Assembly (NCBI GenBank): GCA_900545285.1 | Contig: UQYK01000050.1 | Coordinates: 1 to 14,408 of the forward strand | Reading direction: 5' to 3' | Origin: an uncultured Ruminococcus sp. | GTDB taxonomy: Bacteria > Bacillota > Clostridia > Oscillospirales > Ruminococcaceae | Length of the DNA: 14,408 nt | Shown here: in pieces, positions 1 through 6,745 of the stretch | Layout: every line of letters begins with the position of its first letter | Numbering within the stretch: position 1 is the stretch's first letter | Translations under genes and position numbers: made by a program | Notes under the pieces: model-generated | The model's input: only the letters and a program-made list of their open reading frames with translations | Told to the model about the DNA's origin: nothing | Databases searched by the model: none

Positions 1-59
1 TGCAGCAAAATTTGCCGAAAAGACACTTGTATACGCTTGTGAAGACAGGTTCTTACAGG

Positions 60-101
60 AAAAGGCACCAAATACGGAGATTTCGCATCTGGTGCCTTTT
101 T
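60..101 (-). terminator. Bidirectional intrinsic terminator after the anti-sigma gene
   Basis: An inverted repeat pairs AAAAGGCACCA (60-70) with TGGTGCCTTTTT (90-101) around a 19-base loop. Read on the minus strand it lies about 50 bases past the stop of the anti-sigma gene and ends in a short T-run. Read on the plus strand it has a slightly better T-tract, so it may also stop a plus-strand gene lying left of the window. Confidence 0.75.
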
Positions 102-152
102 CTGAGAAAGTTTGAAGTTGTTATAAAATTAGATGGGAAGGTATCCTGGATA

Positions 153-1451
153 TCATGACTGCTTTTCCCAAATCAAACTGCCGTTGGCAAGGTATATGGC
201 CTCTACCTGATTGGGATCAATCGGCTGTAAAAAGGAAATGCTTAAAACAACATGGGAATCCGCAGATCCGCCAAAGCTCTTCCCAATGTCTCCCAGATTT
301 GACATCTCTGTTTTTTCCAAAACTGTTTCATCTTTCAGTTTGACATAACCTGCCGTATTCAGATGGGTATGTCCGGCATTTATCAGATAAATGCCCTGAA
401 ACATTACATTTTTTTCCAAATCAAAGTCAATAGTGGCCCCAAACGGCGACAGCGACAGGTTCATCGGAATTTCCGTTCCATCTTCCGGATTGGTGTAGGT
501 AAACTGATCTGTAACCGGCTTTGTAATCGGATATTCCAGCGAAAAAGAGATCGAAATACTGCCGTCTGTCAGAATTTCATCCTTTGGCAAATAGCCGGAA
601 TCCCCTTCCACGATGGTGTCAACTTTTACAAAGTTTTCTGCAACACGCTGTAAATCCGCTTCTGACAGAGGCTTTTTTTGATTGACTTCTGCGCCAGTGA
701 ATCCCAGCCAGTTTCGGATTCCTCGCATGGTGTAATAATCGCCTTTTCCTTCCGCATAATAATATTCGCCGCTGCCTTCATTCCACTGGAGGAAATATCC
801 CGAATCAAACTCGTATGTTACGCTGCCGTCCAACGGAATGGAATCTGAAAATTCAAAGGATTCTATGATATATAAATGGCCGCTGTCAGAGGAATCATAC
901 ACCTGCTCTTTCGAAATGACGATTCCGCCTGCCTGATCTCCCATTCCGGAAAAGCAACGAAATCCGCCTGTCATTGCTGTATGTTCCGGCAAATGATACC
1001 CATTTGCCCCGGTAAATTCCAATATCACATTGGTTCTTTCCGCATCTCCAAATACGCCTAATACCTTGCAGTCAATATTTTCACATGTGTCCTCTATTTG
1101 TGCATCCGGCACACAATACATATTCTCCAGAGATTCCGGATACTGTGTTTCTTCTCTAAACACCAGCGAAAGCAGCTGTGAAAATCCACCGTTTGCAGCA
1201 GCTGCGGCTGTGACAGCACCGCCGCTCAGCAGAAGGACAGCCGCAGCAGAAACTGCGATAATTTTATGAATCCCCCACTTTGCTCGATATGGTACAGCTT
1301 CTGCCATTTCAGCTGCTTCTGCATCTATTGCCGAAAGCACATGCTTCCGGACAGTGCGTTTGGATACTTTTGCAGTTTTTCGAATTCCTGGCATGAGTTC
1401 CTTTGAGAAATCCAGATGCGAAAAAATCTCATACAAATTCCATTTGCTCAT
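153..1451 (-). CDS. Membrane-anchored anti-sigma factor, DUF4179-like
   Basis: The product is 432 residues from the chosen ATG. Residues 1-62 are a basic cytoplasmic segment without the HxxxCxxC zinc motif. Residues 63-86 form one hydrophobic, Ala-rich membrane span, followed by a large extracytoplasmic domain with a DUF4179-like start (around LGVFGDAERTNVILEF). This is the layout of anti-sigma factors that hold an ECF sigma factor at the membrane. It overlaps the 3' end of the sigma gene by 23 bases, so the two are almost certainly co-transcribed and translationally coupled. An ATG two codons upstream (1457) is only 2 nt from the AAAGGGG ribosome site, whereas the ATG at 1451 is 8 nt away, so 1451 was chosen. 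The signal it senses is not evident. Membrane topology is clear; the DUF4179 assignment is from memory of the family. Confidence 0.8.
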   Translation of the reverse strand: MSKWNLYEIFSHLDFSKELMPGIRKTAKVSKRTVRKHVLSAIDAEAAEMAEAVPYRAKWGIHKIIAVSAAAVLLLSGGAVTAAAAANGGFSQLLSLVFREETQYPESLENMYCVPDAQIEDTCENIDCKVLGVFGDAERTNVILEFTGANGYHLPEHTAMTGGFRCFSGMGDQAGGIVISKEQVYDSSDSGHLYIIESFEFSDSIPLDGSVTYEFDSGYFLQWNEGSGEYYYAEGKGDYYTMRGIRNWLGFTGAEVNQKKPLSEADLQRVAENFVKVDTIVEGDSGYLPKDEILTDGSISISFSLEYPITKPVTDQFTYTNPEDGTEIPMNLSLSPFGATIDFDLEKNVMFQGIYLINAGHTHLNTAGYVKLKDETVLEKTEMSNLGDIGKSFGGSADSHVVLSISFLQPIDPNQVEAIYLANGSLIWEKQS

Positions 1452-2061
1452 ATCCATATCCCCTTTCTGTGAAAAGCTGCCGAAGTTTTTTTCTGCTCCG
1501 GTACATTCGTGTTTTTACAGTGGCTTCCTTCAGGTGCTGTTCTGCTGCAATCTCCCGGACAGACTGATGGTAATAATAGTATCGAATCATCATTTCCCGG
1601 TCTTCCGCTGAAATCTGCATCAATAGTTCCTGCAAAATTTCAGCCAGTTCTGCCTGCTCTGCATAAACAGAAACATCCATATCATCTACCAGAATCACAT
1701 CATCCATTGGCTGTGTTTTCAGATGCTTTTTGCGCATCCAGTTGCACCCTTTGCTGCGTGCAATGCTTGCCAGGTATGCGGTAAGATTTTCAGTATGCAT
1801 TTCCGGTGCATGATGCCACAGGGAAAGAAATACATCTGCGGTCAGTTCTTCAATATCTTCCGCTGCCGCTTGTCCGCGTGTTACATTTCGGAGAATTGTA
1901 GCCACATAAGAGGTGTATCGATCCATCACACGTTCCAATGCACTGCGCTTCTTCTGCTTCAGCTGTTCTAAAAGTTTTGCCTCTTTTGGAGGCCTTTGCA
2001 CAGTTTCTGTCAACAGTGCAAAATCGGTTATGCTTCGACTCCATGTTTCCGCTTTTTGCAT
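1429..2061 (-). CDS. ECF-type RNA polymerase sigma factor
   Basis: The 210-residue product has the two-domain ECF layout. Sigma region 2 spans about residues 39-112 (core AEDIEELTADVFLSLWHHAP, then YLASIARSKGCNWMRKK). A short acidic linker follows. Sigma region 4 spans about 145-198, with the helix-turn-helix QSVREIAAEQHLKEATVKTR and the basic helix MYRSRKKLR. It directs RNA polymerase to ECF promoters, probably in response to a cell-envelope signal passed on by the adjacent anti-sigma protein. A longer frame starting with TTG at 2103 exists, but AGGAAGG at 2076-2070 sits 8 nt before ATG 2061, so that start is preferred; ATG 2067 is possible. A promoter of the ECF class lies about 160 bases upstream, suggesting autoregulation. 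The exact ECF group cannot be fixed by eye. Confidence 0.92.
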   Translation of the reverse strand: MQKAETWSRSITDFALLTETVQRPPKEAKLLEQLKQKKRSALERVMDRYTSYVATILRNVTRGQAAAEDIEELTADVFLSLWHHAPEMHTENLTAYLASIARSKGCNWMRKKHLKTQPMDDVILVDDMDVSVYAEQAELAEILQELLMQISAEDREMMIRYYYYHQSVREIAAEQHLKEATVKTRMYRSRKKLRQLFTERGYGYEQMEFV

Positions 2062-2220
2062 TTCCATCACCTTCCTTTGCGTTCTCCCTCCAGATTTGCA
2101 CAAAAGCGGCAGAAATCTTTACAGGAAAACGGATTTTGTTTCAGAGCGTGCTTCCAAACTGAATCATATGCTGACTGCGTTCTGAAAATTGGAAACCTGC
2201 TCTTACGGCCGTTCACTTAT

Positions 2221-2250
2221 ATAGACACGGTATTCTCAGAAAAGGTTTCA
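2221..2250 (-). promoter_or_regulatory. ECF-type promoter of the sigma/anti-sigma operon
   Basis: On the minus strand TGAAACCTTT (2250-2241) is followed at ECF-type spacing by CGTGTCTAT (2229-2221). This closely resembles Bacillus SigV/SigX/SigW-class promoters (TGAAAC, then CGTC about 16 nt later). The gene downstream is itself an ECF sigma factor, so positive autoregulation is likely. An A/T-rich tract just upstream of the -35 could act as an UP element. Confidence 0.65.
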
Positions 2251-2331
2251 CTTTTTTTCGAAAAAAGCATTAAAAAAGTGCAAGCAATTGCTTTGTTTTG
2301 CTGTTGTTTTCATGACCTGTAAACTGTTACA
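2249..2331. repeat. Cluster of small palindromes upstream of the ECF promoter
   Basis: This intergenic stretch holds an inverted repeat, CACTTTTTT/AAAAAAGTG (2249-2280), which contains the 14-base palindrome TTTTTTCGAAAAAA (2253-2266). It also holds the 12-base palindrome AAGCAATTGCTT (2282-2293) and TGTAA-ACTG-TTACA (2318-2331). None is followed by a T-tract typical of a terminator in the sigma direction. They could be regulator sites or AT-rich promoter context; no function is assigned. Confidence 0.4.
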
Positions 2332-2375
2332 GTGTATCAATTTGGATTTTTTACATTTTACCGATTTTCCCCGAT

Positions 2376-2440
2376 AAAAAAAGAGGCCTGCTCCCTGATT
2401 TCTCTGTCAAATACAGAAGAAATCCGGAGACAGGCCTCTT
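2376..2440 (-). terminator. Intrinsic terminator of the glycosyltransferase-glf operon
   Basis: On the minus strand AAGAGGCCTG (2440-2431) pairs with CAGGCCTCTT (2390-2381), with further pairing inside (GGATTTCT with a GAAATC segment). The hairpin is followed by a run of seven T. It starts about 10 bases after the glf stop codon. Confidence 0.9.
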
Positions 2441-2450
2441 TCTAAAAAAT

Positions 2451-3566
2451 CTATGCAAATTCCACCTCACAGCGGTTCAAAACCGCTGCAATTACCTGAT
2501 CCATATCGTAATATTTATATTCACCCAGACGGCCACCGAAAATCACATTGGTTTCCTTTTCCGCAAGCGTCTTGTATGCTGCATACAGGCTTCCATTTTT
2601 TTCATCATTTACCGGATAATACGGCTCATCACCTGGTTTCCATTCCGAAGAATACTCCCGGCTGATGATGGTTTTCGGCAGATCATTTCCATCTGCATCC
2701 TTTCCAAATTCGAACCATTTGTGTTCAATAATCCGTGTCCACGGTGTTTCGCGGTCAGTATAGTTCACAGCCGCATTTCCCTGAAAATTCGGCTGATCTA
2801 AAACCTCATGCTCAAACCGAACCGAACGATATTCCAGGTGTCCCAGCTGGTACGCAAAGTAAGCATCAATGGCACCGGTGTACACGACTTTCTTTGCCTT
2901 TGCCTGTAAGCTCACCTTTTGCTCCAGGTAATCTGTGTTCAGCTGCACCTCAATGCCGTCCAGCAAGTTGGAAATCAGCTTTGTATAACCACCGATCGGA
3001 ATGCCCTGATACAGCGCATTAAAATAGTTGTTGTCAAAGGTCAGCCGAACCGGCAGACGCTTGATAATGAACGCCGGCAATTCGCGGCAGTCACGCCCCC
3101 ATTGCTTTTCGGTATATCCCTTGATCAGCTTTTCATAAATATCCCGTCCCACAAGAGAAATTGCCTGCTCTTCCAGATTCTTCGGCTCTCCGGTTATCTC
3201 TTTGCGCTGCTGATCAATTTTTGCCTGCGCTTCTTCCGGTGTTACAACACCCCACATCCGGTTAAAGGTATACATATTAAATGGAAGTGAGTAAAGCTCT
3301 CCCTTATAGTTGGCAACCGGACTGTTGGTAAAACGGTTAAACTCCGCAAATTGGCAGATATAATCCCAGACTTTTTTCTGATTGGTGTGAAAAATATGGG
3401 CACCGTACTTATGCACATGGATGCCCTCTACCTGCTCTGTGTAAATATTACCGCCAATGTGATCCCGTTTTTCTACCACCAGAACTGTATGTCCGTGTTT
3501 TTTGGCTTCATGAGCAAATATTGCCCCGTAAAGACCGGAACCAACTACCAGATAATCATATTTCAT
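2451..3566 (-). CDS. glf: UDP-galactopyranose mutase
   Basis: This flavoenzyme interconverts UDP-galactopyranose and UDP-galactofuranose, the donor for galactofuranose in surface glycans. The 371-residue product matches the usual bacterial length (about 370-390). Residues 4-16 contain the FAD-binding GxGxxG (GSGLYG at 9-14), followed by VVEKRDHIGGNIYT. KYGAHIFHT near residue 53 and the C-terminal GGRLGEYKYYDM (about 344-355) are hallmark segments of the family and of its flavin/substrate pocket. The start has GAGGGGAG about 9 nt upstream. Its ATG overlaps the TGA of the upstream glycosyltransferase (ATGA, 3566-3563), so the two are translationally coupled in one operon ending at the terminator just downstream. 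The partner suggests a role in cell-surface polysaccharide. Confidence 0.96.
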   Translation of the reverse strand: MKYDYLVVGSGLYGAIFAHEAKKHGHTVLVVEKRDHIGGNIYTEQVEGIHVHKYGAHIFHTNQKKVWDYICQFAEFNRFTNSPVANYKGELYSLPFNMYTFNRMWGVVTPEEAQAKIDQQRKEITGEPKNLEEQAISLVGRDIYEKLIKGYTEKQWGRDCRELPAFIIKRLPVRLTFDNNYFNALYQGIPIGGYTKLISNLLDGIEVQLNTDYLEQKVSLQAKAKKVVYTGAIDAYFAYQLGHLEYRSVRFEHEVLDQPNFQGNAAVNYTDRETPWTRIIEHKWFEFGKDADGNDLPKTIISREYSSEWKPGDEPYYPVNDEKNGSLYAAYKTLAEKETNVIFGGRLGEYKYYDMDQVIAAVLNRCEVEFA

Positions 3567-4327
3567 TTCCCATGACTCCCCTCTGAAACCGGTGCCGGGA
3601 CATCATCGATTTCCCGGCGCAGCTTTCGAAAATCTCCTACTGCCTTCCAGCCGATTTTCACAATTTTCCGAATGTTAATCGAATTCTTTCCGCCCTGACG
3701 CGGTTTGAATGTAATGGGAATAAATTTCACCTTTTCGTGATGATAAACGAAATATGTCGTAAACATAATGTTCGGAATATTGAAGTCCTCCGGCAGCTTT
3801 TGAATATAGCGATTCACAAGCTCCGCTTTCATAAGACGAAACGGTGCATTTGCATCCTTCACCTTTACGCCAAAGATCATGCGCAACAAAAAGCAAACGG
3901 TATTCTCCACAAACTTCCGGTCTTTTCCATCGCCGCGAACCACACGGTTTCCGATAATGGCATCATAGGATTCCTTGGCTTCCCAGAAGGGTACAAACTC
4001 AGCTGGGTTTGTCTGACCGTCAGAATCCGTCTGAAAAATATAGTCTGCCCCCTGGGCGATGGCATACCGGTAGCCAAACAAAACCGTGTGCCCGTGTCCG
4101 CCGTTTTTCTTGGTCAGCGGCTGGAACAGCGGACGGCTCTTGGCATATTCCTGCATAACAGCATATGTTTTATCCTTACTTCCATCGTCGATAATCACAA
4201 GACGCGACTTTCCGCCGCCGTTGTATTTTTCTACAATGGGATACCAATCGCGAATACATTGTTCTATGTTGGCTTCTTCATTATACGCCGGAATCACAAT
4301 GTACAACACTGCATCTTTCTTTTCCAT
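3563..4327 (-). CDS. Family 2 (GT-A) glycosyltransferase
   Basis: The 254-residue product has the GT2 fold signature: IPAYNEE at residues 12-18, the nucleotide-binding DDGS at 47-50, KKNGGHGHTVLFGY near 73-86, and the metal/nucleotide motif TDSDGQ at 100-105. No membrane segment is obvious, so it probably acts at the cytoplasmic face. It resembles glycosyltransferases that charge polyprenyl-phosphate or extend cell-wall glycans, but donor and acceptor cannot be read from sequence. Coupling to glf suggests UDP-galactofuranose or a galactofuranose-containing glycan may be relevant. An upstream in-frame ATG (4360) exists, but GAAGGAG at 4340-4334 sits 6 nt before ATG 4327, which decides the start. 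A consensus promoter lies about 140 bases upstream. Confidence 0.9.
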   Translation of the reverse strand: MEKKDAVLYIVIPAYNEEANIEQCIRDWYPIVEKYNGGGKSRLVIIDDGSKDKTYAVMQEYAKSRPLFQPLTKKNGGHGHTVLFGYRYAIAQGADYIFQTDSDGQTNPAEFVPFWEAKESYDAIIGNRVVRGDGKDRKFVENTVCFLLRMIFGVKVKDANAPFRLMKAELVNRYIQKLPEDFNIPNIMFTTYFVYHHEKVKFIPITFKPRQGGKNSINIRKIVKIGWKAVGDFRKLRREIDDVPAPVSEGSHGK

Positions 4328-4464
4328 AAAATGCTCCTTCGTCTGTGTAAAGATTCGCATTTTTCATGCGGCAGCACCACGCATTCAGCCTTCCCTGTAA
4401 AAATGTACATCCTTCACAGAAAATCACGCTGTTTACTCCCGTTTTTGCATCGTACCGTTTCTCT

Positions 4465-4493
4465 ATTATAACATAAAGAATGATTCATTTCAA
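4465..4493 (-). promoter_or_regulatory. Sigma-A promoter of the glycosyltransferase-glf operon
   Basis: On the minus strand TTGAAA (4493-4488) and TATAAT (4470-4465) are separated by exactly 17 bases. The predicted start near 4458 gives a leader of about 130 nt. Confidence 0.8.
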
Positions 4494-4528
4494 TAGGAAA
4501 GAAAAGTTTTATGATATTATGCAAAAAG

Positions 4529-4568
4529 CAGAACTGTCATGCCGCAAAAAAACGGCACAGCAGTTCTG
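4529..4568 (-). terminator. Intrinsic terminator downstream of the dockerin gene
   Basis: CAGAACTG (4568-4561 on the minus strand) pairs with CAGTTCTG (4536-4529), with inner TGCCG/CGGCA pairs around a T7 loop. The minus-strand tail is CTTTTTG. The position fits termination of the dockerin transcript about 180 bases past its stop codon. Confidence 0.8.
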
Positions 4569-4607
4569 TCTTTCTCTATCTATCACAGGAAATCTTCCGC
4601 ATATGCA

Positions 4608-4676
4608 GCACCGCAACGGTGCAGGTGTTTGGAAAAATCCCCCTTTTTCAGGACAGTGCGAATCCGGCACAGTCCT
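4608..4676 (-). repeat. Two hairpins in the 3' untranslated region of the dockerin gene
   Basis: GCACCG-CAA-CGGTGC (4608-4622) is a perfect 6-bp stem with a 3-base loop. AGGACAGTGC (4650-4659) and GCACAGTCCT (4667-4676) form a 10-bp stem with one mismatch around a 7-base loop. Both lie between the dockerin stop codon and its terminator and would be transcribed as 3' UTR. The function is unknown; RNA stability is one option. Confidence 0.45.
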
Positions 4677-4743
4677 TGTATTCTAGTCTCCTTGCTTTTG
4701 TACGAACATTATTTTTTCATCTTTTCATTTTCAGGAAGTGTTC

Positions 4744-6070
4744 TTATTCTGCGGATTCCGGCAGTGTATCTACCACATGTGTCAGGAAGCGAAGCAGAGA
4801 CAGGGTATCATCTGCGGAAATCTCTCCGTCTCCGTTGCAGTCCATCCGCACTCTCTGTGCCTCTGTAACAGAAATGGTGTCATTAACTGCCTTACTCAGA
4901 GTGACTGTATCCAAGAGGTTTACATTTCCGTCCAGATTTGCATCTCCGTACAGAATGGTTTCTGTGCTTCCGTTGACACTTGTCAGAGTCTCCAATGCGT
5001 TTTCACTCATTGTTGTCAGAGAATCCGGCAGAGAAATATCTTCCACATTCGGGTATACCTTATTATCCGCTGCCTTGGCAAAGGTATCATACAATTCTGT
5101 AATGCCTTCCTCTACCACAATGTGCTTTGTGTAGTCCAGCAGTCCGGTTCCGGTCAGTGTCAGGGCTGTTCCGGTACCGCTGATGGTGAGTGTCTGGGTC
5201 TCCGGATCGAAGGAATAGGTAGATTCCAGGCCGCTGGAGCCATTCAGAACATAAGCCGGATATGCGCTGTCACCCTGAGTTGCCATATAGTGATAGCTGC
5301 CGTCCTCCAGGCTCCGGAACTGTGCCTGATTTCCCTGATATCCATAGAGTGTAACATCTTCCGCGAAAGTGCCTCTGGGCGCACTGTCCGAATCCTTCAG
5401 ATAAATGGAAGTAATCTGCGGCGGAAGAGAAGTGGACCACAGATCCTTCAGCGCATAATCGAAGCTTTCCAGATTTACACAGTCATAGAATTCCCAGTTA
5501 TTCAGTGTGTCAAAATCGTCTTCGAATACAATGTGCTTGATTTCGCCGGCAAATGCATCCCACGGATAAACATAATTTCCCCGGTCGAACAGGTGATCAT
5601 CTGCGGTATTCTGCACCAGTGTATAAGCACCGTTTAATTCGCCCTTATACTGCACTGGAATTTCAACATCGCCCTTGAACCATGCAATGGAATCATCCTT
5701 GCTGAGTGTCAGCGTTTCTCCATCGAACTGATAAACAATACCATTATCTGTTTCGCCATAGTAGGGATCTGTGCTTTCCACTGCTTTTTTCACAGTTACT
5801 TCCGGCATTACATAAGTGCCGTTTTCATAAGAAACCAGTACTTTTGTCCAATAAAGGGAAATGCCGTTCTTCAGGCACAGATTTGCAATTCTCAAATCAT
5901 CTGCATTTTGCAGAGAGTCAAGATAGGCCTGGGTTTCTGCGTCATAGGTTTCCGTCTCCTGTGCAAATGCCGGAACAGTGCATGCAGCGCACAGCATAGC
6001 AGCTGCGGATAAGCTGGCCAGTAATTTTTTCGCAAACTTTTTTTTGCAGGAAGCTTTTATTTTTATTCAT
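4744..6070 (-). CDS. Secreted dockerin type I protein, frame-broken in the signal peptide
   Basis: The mature frame encodes a secreted protein. Its C-terminus (about residues 375-436 of the rejoined 441) is a type I dockerin with two calcium loops, DANLDGNVNLLD and DCNGDGEISADD. Dockerins plug into cohesins of cellulosome-type complexes. The middle has LRR/BspA-like pieces (KHIVVEEGITELYDTFAK; NVEDISLPDSLTTM); no catalytic domain is recognised. The only good start is ATG 6070 with GAAAGGAG 8-9 nt upstream, giving MNKNKSFLQK. From there the frame is wrong past an A8 tract (6045-6038); with one A fewer it continues as KFAKKLLASLSAAAMLC and ends in AFA before QETE, an ideal signal peptide with cleavage after residue 36. 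In the mature frame as written, the first ATG is 5997, inside the signal peptide, without a ribosome site. It could be a sequencing error, phase variation, slippage or a broken gene. The domain call is firm; the state of the frame is not. Confidence 0.8.
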
Positions 6071-6078
6071 ATATAATT

Positions 6079-6174
6079 TCTCCTTTCGATTTTTTGAAAA
6101 TGATTTTTTCTTCTTTCTAAATTGACAGATTCCCACCTCCTTTTGCAAATAAAAAGCCAATTTCACCTCCTTCC
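6079..6174 (-). promoter_or_regulatory. Dockerin mRNA leader with three strong Shine-Dalgarno sequences
   Basis: Reading the minus strand, GGAAGGAGGTG (6174-6164) and AAAAGGAGGTG (6144-6134) are near-perfect anti-SD matches with no ATG at useful distance. A third, GAAAGGAGA (6087-6079), serves ATG 6070. The first begins only about 8 nt after the predicted transcript start, like the STAB-SD that protects some Bacillus mRNAs. A TTG at 6160, 5 nt after the first site, opens a frame that runs into MNKNK without a stop, so an extended product is a less likely alternative. Confidence 0.5.
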
Positions 6175-6188
6175 TTTTTTTCGCCTCT

Positions 6189-6197
6189 ATTATAGCA
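6189..6197 (-). promoter_or_regulatory. Extended -10 promoter of the dockerin gene
   Basis: TGCTATAAT (6197-6189 on the minus strand) is a perfect extended -10. No good -35 hexamer lies 16-18 bases upstream, which fits dependence on an activator bound to the tandem repeats at 6223-6258. Confidence 0.65.
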
Positions 6198-6222
6198 CAA
6201 AAATTGCCTCTGTGCGAGAAAA

Positions 6223-6258
6223 TGGCGCGAACGTAGAGATTTTTGGCGTGAGCGTAGA
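6223..6258 (-). promoter_or_regulatory. Tandem direct repeats, probable activator site
   Basis: TCTACGCTCACGCCA (6258-6244) and TCTACGTTCGCGCCA (6237-6223) match at 13 of 15 positions, with a period of 21 bases (two helical turns). The 9-mers TACGCTCAC and TACGTTCGC are separated by 12 bases. Paired 9-bp repeats with 12-13 bp spacers are the usual arrangement for LytTR-type response regulators (AgrA, PlnC-like). They end 28 bases upstream of a -10 that lacks a good -35. The protein that binds is not in this window. Confidence 0.5.
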
Positions 6259-6261
6259 CTT

Positions 6262-6520
6262 TGGAATTTGTTTCCATTTTCAAAAACTTATTTTGGGCTG
6301 ATTTTCATTTATGAATTATATCATTGATAATTAAAATTGAATATAACGTATTTATTTTAGGCTTTTTTTGATTTGCAGTAAGCAGAATTTTTCCTTGTTT
6401 CAAACCTTATTTCATGTTGTGAATTACATTATTTTGGTCTGTATTATATTATGCCAATATTTAAATTCAATATTTTATAAACAGTTGGAAATATGGCGAA
6501 TTTCATGCATTTGTACCAAA
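6262..6520. other. AT-rich intergenic stretch, no gene seen
   Basis: The stretch is strongly AT-rich with many short A/T runs. Frames here are short and lack ribosome binding sites, and no credible terminator or gene was found. It lies upstream of both the minus-strand dockerin unit and the plus-strand promoter at 6531-6561. Confidence 0.5.
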
Positions 6521-6561
6521 TCGACTTTTTTCGACATTTTTCGAAAATACTATGCTATAAT
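6521..6561 (+). promoter_or_regulatory. Plus-strand promoter with phased 10-bp repeats
   Basis: TGCTATAAT (6553-6561) is a perfect extended -10 facing right. Upstream, TCGA recurs at 6521, 6531 and 6541, each followed by an A/T-rich tract, giving an exact 10-bp period. The TCGACA at 6531 could be a poor -35 at 19-bp spacing. No intact gene follows on the plus strand. Confidence 0.45.
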
Positions 6562-6566
6562 ATACG

Positions 6567-6745
6567 TGGATACGTGTCGGCATATGTAGAGGCACTATAT
6601 TTGTATGCCGGACAATATTGGGCATGCGAAAAATGCGCAGGAAGACATTCCAGTGTACTGCCGAAGTTGTGAGAAAGCAGAACCGCCCTCCGTCAAACGA
6701 CAGAGGGCAGTTCTATATTACACATTATCCTTTAATCCCGCATAA
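6567..6745 (+). pseudogene. Possible decayed small cysteine-rich (KTR-like) protein gene
   Basis: A plus-strand frame from ATG 6605 to 6745 encodes 46 residues containing EDIPVYCRSCEKAE, which resembles the second Cys knuckle of Cys_rich_KTR proteins (PLYCPKCKQE). Another frame just upstream (from 6567) reads WIRVGICRGT, which keeps the W-I-x3-I-C-x-G spacing of that family's N-terminus (WILCPICGGKT). Together they look like a frameshifted remnant. There is no ribosome site, and the frame runs through the ugd terminator. The match is by eye and short; a non-coding transcript or chance is possible. A hairpin at 6576-6613 (GTCGGCATA with TATGCCGGAC) is also present. Confidence 0.25.
6679..6714 (-). 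terminator. Hairpin terminator of ugd
   Basis: On the minus strand AGAACTGCCCTCTGTC (6714-6699) pairs over 16 positions with GACGGAGGGCGGTTCT (6694-6679) using G-U wobbles, around a GTTT loop. The tail is GCTTTCTC, a weak T-tract. On the plus strand the same positions become C-A mismatches, so the hairpin is built for the minus-strand transcript. It lies 17 bases after the ugd stop codon. Confidence 0.8.

Noticed and set aside
1..59. Possible 3' end of a plus-strand gene entering from the left
   Set aside because: A frame ending at the TGA at 40-42 would fit the terminator at 60-101, but fewer than 15 codons are visible and nothing is recognisable.
4604..4690. Plus-strand resemblance to a cobalamin riboswitch core (GTGCGAATCCGGCACAGTCC)
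   Set aside because: The following conserved CGCCACUGU-type box is missing, the segment is mostly a self-complementary hairpin, and no plus-strand gene lies downstream; it faces the end of the dockerin gene.
4738..5637. Plus-strand open frame of 299 codons opposite the dockerin gene
   Set aside because: Antisense shadow; the minus strand carries dockerin calcium loops and a signal peptide, and the plus frame has no ribosome site or family features.
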